This document shows positions 36,401-47,479 of a DNA stretch of 64,000 nt, one piece after another (position 1 is the first letter of the stretch; each line of letters starts with the position of its first letter). The stretch lies in assembly GCF_000321225.1 (NCBI RefSeq), contig NW_004450276.1:6236227-6300226 (forward strand). The letters run 5' to 3'. The notes under the pieces are model-generated. The model had not been told where the DNA came from and searched no databases. It worked only from the letters and a program-made list of their open reading frames with translations. The translations under genes were made by a program, and so were the position numbers. The stretch comes from Odobenus rosmarus divergens (taxonomy: Eukaryota > Chordata > Mammalia > Carnivora > Odobenidae).

Positions 36401-37838
36401 TGTGAGCTGTGTCATCACTTGGGCCTAACACGTATTTAGGCAAAAGAGAACAAATAAATGCCCTGTAAGAGAAGGTAATTACATATGTATAAGAGAGTAA
36501 CATGACAGCTATTTTGGAAACAATCCCTGTGAATTTCTTAACTTTTAGGACCTCAAAGTTACAACCATTTATGGTATGTACTTTCCTCTTTTAAAATAAC
36601 CTTTTAAAATCTATGCTCAAGCATTAATGCTTTCTTTTTTGACACTACACTGAGTATGATTACAATTATCAACTCAAATTCTATTAGAGTATTAACAATC
36701 AATGTTATGCAGTCATAAAATATATGTGAAATAAATATAATGATTTTGTGTGTTGTTAAAATTAACATTTACACAACTCTGCCCTGTAAAATATTCCCTA
36801 CGTAAATCAGATATCTGGACATTTTTCAACTGACATTTTACTACTGATGAGAAACAAGGAGTTTAGAAAGAAGATGAGAGATGGAACAAAAGATGAACAT
36901 GATTAATAGGTGTTTGTTTCATAAAGACTCTAGGGAGACTCTTAAATCCTTCACTGCTCCTATAAGCTCACCGAAGTGAGTAGTTAGTTCACATGCCTTT
37001 CAAAGCCTTGAAAGGAAAATTCAGTAGTTACTCAATCTGTTACTGATGCTAAATTATTCCATTTGTGTCCTGTTGTGAAACCAGGTGCTCTCTATATAAT
37101 GCTGCAAGGTTAAATGTTGACTGTATTCATTAGACACATTTTTTCCCCAAATAAGCACCTAAATTATTCCCACAGAAATGTTTCACGTTGAGTGTTTCAA
37201 ATAATCGCACCTGAAGACTAAAACACCTTTCTTGTTCCTTATCCCTCCCCTCCACCGTAAAGAACTTGCTTTTTAACTTTTCTTTTTAAATTCTTCTGAT
37301 CAAAAATGCATAATCTATTTTGCTTCTCGTTTTTTTCCCCCAAAGTATCACTCTTGTTCTCCAACTTTGTAGAAATATGAAGGGGAAGTTAGAAACTTTA
37401 TACAATATTCGAGTCTTTAAAATTATGGATATCCGAGACAATAATCACTTCTAGTAAAGACCTTGCCATTCCTAACTGCCTGATATAAATATATGGAAGA
37501 TTCTTTAATTAAAACCATAGAGATGTAATGAGTACAGTAGCACAAAATTTGTGTCAGTTTGCTTTTGGATGATATTTATTTGCAGCGGTATATAAGATTT
37601 TAATAATTCTGTCAAATGTTTGTGGATAATTTACTAATCCCTCAATTGTTTAGGTACAGTAAGAACACACGCGCACTATATGTATGCATATGTGTGCACA
37701 CATACATCCATGCAGGAAGGCATCAACTGCCATATCCCAGAAATGACAATGAAAAAGGAAAAATAAACAAGAAATATCATTAGTTGCCTACAGTCTCACT
37801 CACAAAAGGGTAATGCTGGGAGGTTAAGCTGTTGAGTA

Positions 37839-37890
37839 AAACAAAACAAAACAAAAAACCAAACCAAAAACAAAACAAAACACAACACAA
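37839..37890. repeat. (CAAAA)n simple repeat
   Basis: Runs of acaaaacaaaacaaa with variants, immediately upstream of the COMMD3 CpG island. Confidence 0.9.
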
Positions 37891-37904
37891 CCAGTTGCCT
37901 CAAA

Positions 37905-38660
37905 TGGGAGCTTCCCGCAGGCTTTCGCGCTGAGGAACGAGGAAGACGAAGTTTTCGGGATCCCTCGGGCCGGGATCCCGACACCTTCCGCCAACGGCCC
38001 CCCGCCTCCAAGGGGGTCCTTTCAAGGAACGCTCCGGCGGAGCCCCGCAGGAGCTGGTGACAGACCTAGGTGAGCAGCGAGTGGAAAAGAAAGCACTGAG
38101 CGCGTCCACAAAGCGCCCGGGCCGCCCCTCTCGCCGAGGCGCCGCAGCTCTGGCGGCTGGCGCAGAAGGAAGAGCTGGACGGAAGCCGCGGCGCCGGGGA
38201 CTACAGGGGTGGCGGGCGACGGACGGTGGGCGGCTGGGCGTGCGGGCCGAGGCGCTAGCCGGCAGGCAGGCGGGGAGGCTCGGGGCTGGGAGGCCCGCAG
38301 TCCGCGCCGCCGCCCCGAGCCGCGTGCGCGCGCGGCCGCATCAGCTGAGCGCGCGGCGCGTGTCACGTGGTGCGCGTGTCGAAGGTCACGGCGCGCTCAC
38401 AATGGAGCTCTCGGAGTATGTGCAGAAAGGCTTCCAGATGCTGGCCGATCCTGGCTCCTTCGACTCCAACGCCTTCACGCTTCTCCTCCGGGCGGCTTTC
38501 CAGAGCCTGCTGGACGCCCAGGCGGACGAGGCCGTGTTAGGTAAGCCGCTCGGCTCTGAGCTAGATCGGCCTGGGTGGAGGGGCGCTCGGAGAAGAGGAG
38601 CGAGACCGAGCGAGAGGGGAAAACCTCGGGAAGAGGAAGTCTCCCGGCTTTGCCCTTCGC
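37905..38660 (+). promoter_or_regulatory. COMMD3: CpG island and promoter of COMMD3
   Basis: The sequence changes sharply from AT-rich to CpG-rich at about 37905 and keeps frequent CG dinucleotides to about 38660, spanning the first coding exon. No TATA box is seen near the expected start; this fits a dispersed housekeeping promoter. The start site probably lies in the 100-200 bases before the ATG at 38402, but it cannot be fixed by reading. Confidence 0.85.
38364..38369. promoter_or_regulatory. CACGTG E-box upstream of COMMD3 start codon
   Basis: The palindrome CACGTG in context gtCACGTGgt lies 33 bases before the ATG. It fits USF, MYC/MAX or TFE-type factors. Binding is inferred from the motif only. 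Confidence 0.6.
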
Positions 38661-41600
38661 TCCGGACGGAGTGTGGGGATGTTAACCCGGAGCGGACCCT
38701 GACCATTGTTCTGTTCCCAGTTGGCACCTGCACATAGCCTGCTACACGTTTCTGGTCTGATTTCTCCTCCCAGTCTCTTTGTTCCTTTGTAAAGCCCGTG
38801 TTCTTGTTTGTGGCCTAAACATATAAGGTTTTCAGCCTGGTCTGAGGCAAAGGCTGGCTGACACTTGGACTTCGTCAGGGTAGCTCCCTGCAATTCAGGC
38901 GTTCAGTGCTAGCTTGGCAAAGGTTTTAAAGAGTCTGTTTCCAAAGTAATTACTAGGTCACGTAGTCTTGACATTTCCAACTTAGAGAATACCTCAAGTT
39001 CCAATGATCACTCCAACATGCTAGTTAAGTATGTTTTGCACAGGTTCCACGCCTAGAATCTTAAAATATCGTGCAGAGTGTTTTGTTCCGCACCAGTTAC
39101 CAGGAGAGGAGTCTCTTTTAAGCGGTCCGGTCAGTGATTGCCGAGTATCGTGTCAGTATGGATTGAAGGCATATTTTAAGACAGATCGCTTTTAGATCAT
39201 TTTCTTAAATATAAATATCCCAACAATTCAAATTTTGTTTTTTTCTGTAGTTTCATGATCTAAACACTTGTACAAAAAGTATGAAAGTGGAAGTTCTTTA
39301 AACGAAAATAGTAACCACCACCTGGGTTAATCTCAAAAAAAGGATAGCTGTCAAAATCTGAAAATATTTTGAAAATTGTATTTTATATTCTGAACTCGTT
39401 CACTGTCCCTGATACATTAATGTCCTTGGAGCCAGTTATCCTAAAAGTAACCATTCTTTAGAGGGAAAGTTTATTCATTCTTAAATTTACACCATGTAAA
39501 ATACTTCTTTTCCTCTGAATATACTGCAGCCAGCATTGTAATGACCACTGTGTAGTTATTTTTTTCTTTGGGGCTACAATGTTTTTTTAAAAACAGTAAG
39601 AAATTAAGGCAAAATAAAAGAAGGTAATTGAAACTGGTAACAGCAGAATTATTGATGTGTGTTCTTTTTTGTTTTCCATTGACCTTGTAGTTCATCTCAT
39701 TTACTTATAATTACCAGTCCTTATAGTTGAATTATTTTTGTGTTCTTGTTAAAGGGGATTTTTGCCCAAATGAAAATACCCATTTTAGAAACATGACTAT
39801 AAAGAATTTATTATCACAGGCATCACTAGCAATTAATTTATTTTAGATCACCCAGACTTGAAACATATCGATCCTGTGGTTTTAAAACATTGTCACACAG
39901 CAGCTGCAACTTACATACTGGAGGCAGGAAAGCAAAGAGCTGACAAATCAACTCTAAGGTACAGGATTTATTTAAATATCCATTTATTTTCAAATAGTAA
40001 CTTTAAGATTCCAATTTCAGTTTTTAAAATGGACACTAAACTTTGGCTTTTTCCCCCCTTTAGCACTTATCTAGAAGACTGTAAATTTGATAGAGAGCGA
40101 ATAGAACTGTTTTGCACGGAATATCAGGTTACTTACTTAAAGTTTTTTAAATTAACAATTACTATTTTTCTTCTCTTTGCAAAGATGTGTTTTCTTTCTT
40201 TCTTTCCTCCCTCCAGAATAATAAGAATTCCCTAGAAAGCCTACTGGGAAGGTAGGTACTGTATAAGGTGTCAAGCTGAGCCACTTTTCACTTGCAGGTA
40301 TGAATCGAGAGTGCTGGTGTGAAACAAAACAGGGAAAAAAGACAGGGATCTTGACCAAAAGAAAAGGGGCCAAAGGGCAAGTGAAACAATTGAAGTTAAG
40401 CTAATGTTTTTAAAGATAAAGTTTATTGAGATCATTTTTAAAACGCTCTTTTACTCTTCAGAACTTGAAAATAAAGTTTAACAATGTTTTAAATTCAGAG
40501 TAAATTGAATATGTGTATGTGTGTGGGGGGGGAGGTAGACACCATTCTTGGTAAAAAAAATACTGAAAGTTTTTATGTAGATATTATGTACAAAATTATC
40601 ATTGTATTTTTTAGTATAGGCAGATCTCTCCCTCATATAACTGATGTTTCTTGGCGTTTGGAATATCAGATAAAGGTAAAGTTTAATAAACTGTTCTCTA
40701 GGGGGATTTAGGGAACTTTAAAAAAAATAGAATTAAAGACTGAAATTATGTATTGTGTTGTTTTAGACCAATCAACTTCATAAGATGTACAGACCTGCAT
40801 ATTTGGTGACCTTAAATGTAGAGGTATTTACATATAAGCCTTATCTAAAATTTAAATGTGAAATGAAATTTTAAATGTCCTTGATTTACATAAACAGCAT
40901 TTTTTTTCTTCCCTAGAACACTGATTCCCGATCCCACCCAGAGATTAGTTTTAGTTGCAACATGGAACAATTACAGGTACAGTATTAGGATCTGTGAATA
41001 TACTTCTCTGTTTATAGATGTTTAATTGAGAATTATGCTTATGGAAAGTTCAAAAGAAAAATTAACCATCTGTCAGCAGACAATGAAGGTTGGTTAAGGA
41101 TTTAATGGGAAATGGCTTCAAAAGCAATATTTTAAAGTAGGCTTCACTTTTGAAATTAAGATGTTACTCATAAAGAATTGGTTTTATATTTGCTTTTCCC
41201 TCTGATTAAGATAAATTTCTGAATTGTAGTATTGAGTATTGTAGTATTCCTTCTATTTGTGATTAGTTTGATCCAATAGGACAAAGCAAAATTAAGAACA
41301 TACCTTTGAAAATGTCTACTTTCGGAAATTGAATTAAACTTTCAAACAGGATTTTCAATAATTTTTAAATGAGTTTTTATAAAGGAGGAAGTATACATAA
41401 AATTCTAAAACTCTTTATATTGCCAGTATAAGACTGGAAAAATTCAAAACTACATTGGTTAATGGACATGATAACGAATTTATTTCTTACCTCTTAAAAA
41501 AATGAAGAGCATTACTTGAAATTTTGATGAATTTTGAATTTTTCAAAAGGCATCTCCTGTGGAATTGTTTTAATGTAACCATTAATCAAACTTTAAACTT

Positions 41601-41978
41601 TCAGAAAGTATGAATACAGCATAGTTTTTGTTAGGTAACTTGAGAAATATAGTTTTAACAGGCAATACCTTGCCTGTTAACGAGGATTCGATTCGATTGG
41701 AAATTATATTTCAAATCTGAGGGAAAGTAGCCTACTTGAAGATGAGATATTTTAGAGGAAAACCTTTTGATCGATAGTAGCTTGTCAAAGGTTAAAATCC
41801 TCGTGAATTTTAAACTCGTTTAGAAAGTGCCCCGACTTTTTTCTTGCATCTTTCTCAAACTTGGATACTTCTGTCTTGTGTTTTATCCTAAAAACGTGGT
41901 ATTATAAACGTCTTTTAGGACTTAGTGGGGAAACTTAAAGATGCTTCGAAAAGTCTGGAAAGAGCAACTCAGTTGTAA
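38402..41978 (+). CDS. COMMD3: COMM domain-containing protein 3 (8 exons, intact)
   Basis: Exons: 38402-38540, 39847-39958, 40064-40127, 40217-40251, 40615-40675, 40767-40823, 40917-40976, 41919-41978; all introns are GT-AG. The sum is 588 nt, 195 codons plus TAA, the length of the human protein. The product starts MELSEYVQKGFQ and ends SLERATQL; I recognise it as COMMD3. The helical N-terminal half is followed by the C-terminal COMM domain (about residues 124-193, with the VSWRLEYQIK stretch at about 128-137) that forms the COMMD ring. Known role: subunit of the Commander complex (COMMDs with CCDC22/CCDC93), which recycles membrane proteins from endosomes; a COMMD3/COMMD8 pair also serves in receptor signalling. 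The start is fixed by homology and a good context (acaATGG). The frame is open upstream for 115 codons but contains no ATG. Confidence 0.98.
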
Positions 41979-42285
41979 CTTGGGGAAGTTAACGATCCGC
42001 CCGGGTCTAGAAGACCAGGAACGCCTTGTCGTCTGCCGAACCACCGTTTGTGCGAGCTGGATGTCCTCCTAAGTAGATTTTTTTTTTCCCTTTTGGATTT
42101 ATGCCGCTCATCAATTTTGACACTTTATTTTTTTACACTTGTAAAAGAGTTGAGGGAAATTCTGCCTAAATATTTCAGACATCTTTAGTATAAACTGTAC
42201 ATTGATCCCATTTTGATCTTTCTCAAGTCTTACAAAAGGAAGTAGACAGTATTACACTCTGAATAAATAAGTTGTTCCCACAAAA
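41979..42285 (+). terminator. COMMD3: COMMD3 3' UTR and polyadenylation signal
   Basis: The first AATAAA after the stop codon lies at 42262-42267 (gaataaataag), giving a 3' UTR of about 300 bases that ends just before the BMI1 promoter island. Leakage past this site would feed the known COMMD3-BMI1 read-through transcript. Confidence 0.65.
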
Positions 42286-43096
42286 AGAGTGGTGAGAGTT
42301 TGGATCGGAGTTTGTGTGTTAATTATTACTTTGAAGACATACATACGATTAGCGTTAACTTTTAACGATCGCCTTTTCTCTGGATTAAAGTTAAACACAG
42401 TGGGAAAGGATGCGATCTCCAGGGTTTGTTGAAGACCCCAGCTTCGGGACGTGGGGAGCGGACGTGGTTGCCCCGCGTCGGGAGCCGGCCGGTCCCGTTA
42501 CCTGCGCCGGGGGGGCGGCCCTCGCCCGCAGCCGGACCCTCGCCTGCGGGACTCCCGAGGCCCGGCCCGGCCAGCCCCCGCGTGGAGCCCCTGCCCGGAG
42601 CGAGCCATTGCCCGCGCGCGCCCCGCCTCGGCCGCTGGCGGGTGGGGAAGGGGGCCGGCGCGGCCGCGGGAAGACAGGGGCGGGCGCTGTTGTTTCCGCG
42701 AGCCCAACTCGGGCGCAGGTTCCGCGCCGCGCCGCCGAAGTCTGGGCCGCAGCCCGCTGGGCTGGCGGGGCCGAGGCGGGGGCGGTGGCCGGGTGCTCTA
42801 CTCGGCGGGAGCCAGTGGACGTGTGCGCCGCGGACGGAGGCGGGCGGCGGAAAGAAAGAAATAACGGGGGGTGGGGTGGGCTGAGCTGTGTGCGGGGCCG
42901 AAGCGATGCCCGCTCCGAGAGCAGGGTGGCGCGTGTGGCGCTGTGGAGAAATGTCTCCGCAGCCGCGCCAGCGCCGCCGCCGCCGTGCAGAGCGAGGGGG
43001 AGGGGGCCGGGTCGCGCTGCTCGGAGGGGAGGGGGCGGCCGCGGGCCCGACTACACCGACACTAATTCCCAGGCCGCCCTTAAGGAATGAGGGGAG

Positions 43097-43102
43097 CACG
43101 TG
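43097..43102. promoter_or_regulatory. CACGTG E-box in BMI1 promoter
   Basis: Palindromic CACGTG in context agCACGTGac, about 200 bases upstream of the inferred exon 1 start. In human the BMI1 promoter is controlled by MYC-type factors through an E-box. Confidence 0.65.
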
Positions 43103-43106
43103 ACCC

Positions 43107-43139
43107 GGTGGGGGGGCGGCGGGGGGAGGGGGCGGGCGG
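43107..43139 (+). promoter_or_regulatory. G-quadruplex-type G-run in BMI1 promoter
   Basis: Four or more runs of at least three G (7, 6, 5 and 3 Gs) are separated by one to three bases between 43109 and 43135. This meets the usual G-quadruplex rule on the plus strand. Confidence 0.6.
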
Positions 43140-43350
43140 ACTCTGAGCCATTTTGGAGCCGGTGTCAGTTTCCACTCTGCCTTCAGCGGTGCATTTTTTT
43201 TTCCACCCTCCCCTCCCCCCTCCTCATCCTTCCTCCCCTCCCCCCGCCTCTCCGCACGCACACACACGGCGCCCCCCACTCGCCCTCCTCCCCCCACAGC
43301 AACTATGAAATAATAATCGTAGTATTAAAGGCAGAGATCGGGGCGAGACA

Positions 43351-43413
43351 ATGGGGATGTTGGCGAGGGAGCCCCGATCCGGATTAGAAACACCTCCCAG
43401 CCCCGCAGAATAA
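43351..43413 (+). promoter_or_regulatory. Upstream ORF in BMI1 leader, 20 codons
   Basis: ATG at 43351 and TAA at 43411-43413. A further two-codon uORF (ATG AAA TAA) lies at 43305-43313. The peptide shows no motif; any effect would be on translation of BMI1. Confidence 0.5.
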
Positions 43414-43456
43414 TACTGATCGCGCCCCCTCCGCGCGCTCCCTCCCCCGAGTGCGG

Positions 43457-43617
43457 AGCGGGAGGAGGCGGCGGCGGCCGAGGAGGAGGAGGAGGAGGAG
43501 GCCCAGGAGGAGGAGGCCCAGGAGGAGGAGGCGTTGGAGGCCGAGGAGGAGGAGGAGGAGGAGGAGGCCGCGGAGGAGGAGGAGGCCGAGGCGGAGGAGG
43601 AGGAGGAGGCCGGGCTC
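43457..43617. repeat. (GGA)n-rich purine tract in BMI1 exon 1
   Basis: GAG/GGA triplets with gcc and cag interruptions over about 160 bases. The plus-strand frame ending at 43740 reads as Glu/Ala-rich and stays open from 43420 without an ATG until 43708. The minus strand reads as Ser/Pro/Leu-rich frames. The composition explains the long open frames on both strands; they are not separate genes. Confidence 0.88.
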
Positions 43618-43627
43618 GGGAGGCAGC

Positions 43628-43681
43628 ATGAGCCGAGCGCGGCGGCCGCGGCTCCTCTCGGCTGCGCTCGTTGCCCATTGA
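43628..43681 (+). promoter_or_regulatory. Upstream ORF in BMI1 leader, 17 codons
   Basis: ATG at 43628 (context agcATGa), stop TGA at 43679-43681; the peptide is Arg-rich (MSRARRPRLL...). Confidence 0.55.
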
Positions 43682-43703
43682 CAGCGGCGTCTGCAGCTCG
43701 CTT

Positions 43704-43715
43704 CAAGATGGCCGC
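43704..43715 (+). promoter_or_regulatory. YY1-type motif overlapping a uORF start
   Basis: CAAGATGGCCGC fits the YY1 consensus (CAAGATGGCGGC with one change). YY1 sites of this orientation typically sit just downstream of the start of transcription. Confidence 0.55.
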
Positions 43716-43740
43716 TTGGCTCACATTCATTTTCTGCTGA
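43708..43740 (+). promoter_or_regulatory. Upstream ORF in BMI1 leader, 10 codons
   Basis: ATG at 43708 in a strong context (aagATGG), reading MAAWLTFIFC and a TGA stop at 43738-43740. It is the last uORF before the exon 1 donor, 66 bases from the splice site. Human exon 1 has a nearly identical short frame as I recall it. Confidence 0.6.
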
Positions 43741-43883
43741 ACGACTTTTAACTTTCATTGTCTTTTCCGCCCGCTTCGATCGCCTCTCGCCGGCTGCTTT
43801 TTCCGGGTACGTAGGAGGCGAGGCGCCTCCGGGACGGGACCGGGGGGCGGCGGGGGCCGCGCGGGGCTCGGGCCGGCCGCGGG

Positions 43884-44115
43884 NNNNNNNNNNNNNNNNN
43901 NNNNNNNNNNNNNNNNNNNNNNNNNNNNNNNNNNNNNNNNNNNNNNNNNNNNNNNNNNNNNNNNNNNNNNNNNNNNNNNNNNNNNNNNNNNNNNNNNNNN
44001 NNNNNNNNNNNNNNNNNNNNNNNNNNNNNNNNNNNNNNNNNNNNNNNNNNNNNNNNNNNNNNNNNNNNNNNNNNNNNNNNNNNNNNNNNNNNNNNNNNNN
44101 NNNNNNNNNNNNNNN
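43884..44115. other. Assembly gap (232 N)
   Basis: The run of N starts in extremely GC-rich sequence 78 bases after the BMI1 exon 1 donor. Polypeptides read across it are meaningless. Confidence 0.99.
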
Positions 44116-47100
44116 TCCAGCCCCGGACGCGCCGCGCGCGGCCCCACATTTTAGTTCCTTTCTCCCCCGAGCGCCCCTCTACACCCTCGCGACGCACATG
44201 GCCCCCGAGAAGAACACTTCTATTTCCAGTCTCTGCGGCTCTCCCCGCCACGGCGCCCTTTGTTGAGAGGTAGATTTTGATGAAACGGGGACGGGTTCCT
44301 GAAATCGGGAGCTGCTCGGGTCAAGTGGCTTCCCTCTTCTCCCGAAGAAAGGGCTTTTGAGGGGTTTAAACATCCAGAGAATGCCCTCATTTTATAGGGA
44401 CGGGTTACGTGGGGGGCAGCGATCCCGCCAAGGTGGCTGTTAAACTGGAAAGAGCTCAAACAAAAATGTTATTAACTTAAGTTGGAGGGACACTTGTGTG
44501 AAATTGGATGGCTTGTAAGATGGCGGTTCCCAGTTGTTTCCAAGGTCTCCTGCATTTGTGTTTAAAATGGTAAAGTTTTCAAGGTGTTATTTGTTGGAAG
44601 TCTTAGATAGTTCTCTCAACATTACTTGGGACGTGCGCACTGGGAAGTGGGCATTTCAAATTTGGAGCTTTTTTTGGAGTGATGATGGTGACTGGACGTT
44701 AGTCTTGCAAGAGGTTTCCATCCCCCCCCCCATTCTTTTTCTCTTTTTCTGCTTTTCCTCCTCCGTGACTGCAATTTTTTTCTCAACCTTTACTATGGGA
44801 TGCACTTAGAACCATGACTTGAGTCCACTAGGTTTTATAGGTTTTGCTAAATGTTAGCATAGGTCATGTGGTAAAGAGATGCTTTGGGAAAGGAGCACCA
44901 AAAAGTTGACTACGTTATGTTTACATAGTCTTTTGGGTTTGACAGCGATGTAGCATGATCTTTTTCCCAGAAATTTACAGTTAATGATTGGAAGTAAACA
45001 AGTAGAGAGACTTTGATCATTCCCAATTGCAATAAAAGGATTTAGTGGGCTTAGTGGTCACGGTCCAGTATTTGAAAGAGAAGTATGTATTTTAACCCCT
45101 TCTCTGAAAGTAGGCAAAATTCTGGGCATGTTTATCCAAATCTAAGGGTAGGTTGGTGGTACCTAGAATGTTACGAGTATTCAACATATATTTTATAGGA
45201 ACCTTAACCCTCAAGTTCTGAAAACACATTATAAGCTATAATAAGACTTGAAAGTTAAGAATGCAAATTGTTGACAGTATATACTAACTTATGTGACTAT
45301 GTTAATATTTGAATTTTATTTTAAGTAGACCGATCAGAATCCCTTAGAGATTGATTTTATGAGCAAACTTAAAAACTTTTTAATATTTGAGTTCATTCCC
45401 ATACATTTGCCCCAGAGTGCAAAGGTGTTTGAAATAACCTACCTGTGCAAATTATATGCCTAGTAACAGTATCTTTAAAGCCATATAAAAGTCACTACGT
45501 ATGCATGTGTGTACACACATATGCTTTTGTAAAAAAAAAAAAAATTGTATTTGATAAATTCATTAATACTATACCACCAAGTTCTGGGATGTGCATTAAG
45601 TACCCAACTAGGCAAAATTCTCCCTAGGAGTCAAGTTAACCCAAACTTTACCCATACTTCTACTGGGCTGTGAACCCCAACTGGGGTTATGGAGTTCATT
45701 TGCATTTCTTAGATTGCTGTAGTCAAGCTGATTGTTAACATGAGAACTTGCTTCTGTTTTGCTTCATTTTGACATTACTGGTGTTAGGCCTCCCAACTAA
45801 ACTGACAGCCCTTACTGAATATGTTATAATGGCAAGTTGAGTATTTTTACTGTGATACGTTTGGTGCGTTTTTACTTGCCTGCCTGGCAGTTTTCTGTGT
45901 TGGAATCTGGAAGGCTTTCATTTCTAAGGTGCAAGAGATTGTTTCTTAAATCTATTAAGCATGTCAGATGTTTTGGAAGTCATCCTTAGATTGCCAGGAT
46001 TTTCAAGTGGTATAAAAAGATAAAGAACTGATTTTTATGTAAGTAACAAAGTGATATTTACTAGCATTATAGATGGTAATAGGACTGTGGCCAAATTCTT
46101 CAGAACTGACTTAGAAGAGTTGTGTGAATTAAGACTTAAGATGAATTTGGAAAGGTTTTAGTGAAGTACCTGTGACTTAAATGTTAAGAGCTAACCAGTA
46201 GATTACCCTCCACTGAGGTTTGACTGTCCTGTGTATTAGTATTTGTGTTTGGTGTTTTCTGTACGGTGGAGAAATAAAGACAACTATTTTTATTGAAGTC
46301 CCTTCCTAAACTTGATGTTCGGTGGCATTAGTGTGATAGGCTTTCACAAGGAGACATAAGTATCACCTTGCCACCTTTCTAGGAAAGGTCCTGTGGTTTC
46401 ACAAGGAGAGTTTTCTTTAAGAATTAAAGTTTGTCTTTAGTCAACCACAATGGATTTAAATATTGCTACTCTTTAGGGACAGTGCTCCACCCACAACTCC
46501 TCTGCAACTCCACTTAGATTTATTTTAACAATATGTTGACAATAGTCTTGTAAACAAGTAATCCAAAGATAACTGAGGAATCACACATGAAGTTTTCTGG
46601 TTGAAGTTGCCAGTTGCCACTATGATCACTTTCATAGAAGAAACTTTGTTTTGTTTTTACCGTTTTTTAGTACTGTAAAGCTGTTAGTTTCAGCCATTGA
46701 GGTATGTTGATTGGTATTTCCTTCTTCATTAAAATTCCCTAAGAATTAAAACCTCAGTTGCATCTTCCAAGTTTCACAGGTTCCTAGATTTCTTTTGAAA
46801 GCGGTTTTGAGAATGTACTTCAGACAGGTCTGGAAGCTTGGTCCTATTTTAAGTTCTGAAATGAATGAAGTGGGGGTAAGAAATATATTTTTCAAGAGTA
46901 CTACACGAAATAATTGACTTCCCTGATTGTCCGCTGGTGTATTGTTGCTGACAGTTCCCCACCGTGACTTTTCTATAATATATGGTACCTATTGGGAATA
47001 TTATTTCATCGTGTGGGGATTTGTATGGAGGTTAGGTTGAGAAAATGACATTTGTTTTTCTCTCCTATGTTGCTCTGGGTTGACAAGGTGTTGATTTAGC

Positions 47101-47479
47101 GTTGGGAATGGACTGGTCACATGGTTCTTTACATATTGTCACTACCGTACCGATTAAAGTAGTTTGTCTTGCCTCCAGCATGGTTCAAACAAAACACAAG
47201 GCTTTGCCCCATCCTTGTCTTCTTGTAAAACAGATTTCACTTTTTAGCCTTAGCAAAACTTTGTATCGTTCATCTAATCTGCAAGAGAACTTCATACTAG
47301 AGAAGAAAGGTTTAAAGAGGTTCAGTTCAATAAACATCTCTGCAATCTGAGCCCTGACGGTTTCGGGCTAAGTGCACAGTTGGCAATTCTCAAAAGGTCC
47401 CTTCGTGAAATTTTTGACCTAGTGATTGCTAACAGGAGAGACCAAGTCAAGATCTGAAAGAAGCTCTTCGCACCGAGTC
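44116..47479 (+). other. BMI1: BMI1 intron 1, first part
   Basis: GC-rich to about 44240, then AT-rich unique sequence. No Can-SINE, L1 tail or exon was recognised in 3.3 kb. Confidence 0.6.

Larger units (their letters stand above)
32732..37904. other. AT-rich upstream region of COMMD3, free of young repeats
   Basis: More than 5 kb without a recognisable Can-SINE or L1 tail, in contrast to 18 SINEs in the preceding 30 kb. No exon was recognised; frames such as 35563-35841 (92 codons) have no domain. The text is AT-rich and not repeat-like, which is compatible with conserved non-coding DNA. No function can be assigned by reading. Confidence 0.5.
42405..43297 (+). promoter_or_regulatory. BMI1: CpG island and promoter of BMI1
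   Basis: Very CpG-rich text begins at about 42405 and runs through exon 1 into the gap at 43884. It contains no TATA box near the inferred start. CACGTG lies at 43097-43102, a strong G-run at 43107-43139, and a GCCATTTTGG block (YY1-like, minus strand) at about 43148-43157. MYC-family control of BMI1 through an E-box is known in human; here only the motif is seen. Confidence 0.85.
43298..43806 (+). other. BMI1: BMI1 exon 1 (non-coding leader)
   Basis: The text from cagcaactatgaaataat onward matches the start of the human BMI1 mRNA as I remember it, and the 3' end ttttccgg is followed by the donor gtacgt at 43807. Joined to exon 2 (48562), it gives the leader ...ttccgg|gatattttatcaagcag. Four short uORFs start inside (43305, 43351, 43628, 43708), and a GGA-rich purine tract fills 43457-43617. 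The exact cap site is not visible; it could lie up to about 150 bases further upstream. Confidence 0.8.

Noticed and set aside
1..38000. Endogenous bornavirus-like gene, because EBLN1 lies in this neighbourhood in human
   Set aside because: No such open frame was recognised, and that insertion is, to my knowledge, primate-specific.
38057..38401. N-terminal extension of COMMD3
   Set aside because: The frame is open but begins with GTG and has no ATG before 38402. The known family start is MELSE, and the extension is Arg/Ala/Gly-rich GC-driven text.
42362..43297. Minus-strand open frame of 311 codons in the BMI1 promoter island
   Set aside because: Low-complexity Pro/Gly/Ala/Arg composition, no domain, and the same segment is open in several frames because of high GC content.
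43224..43758. Minus-strand Ser-, Pro- and Leu-rich frames across the GGA tract
   Set aside because: Three frames of a triplet repeat each give a homopolymer-like peptide; this is the shadow of BMI1 exon 1.
43748..44251. Open frames crossing the N gap
   Set aside because: They are open only because the unknown bases are read as X.
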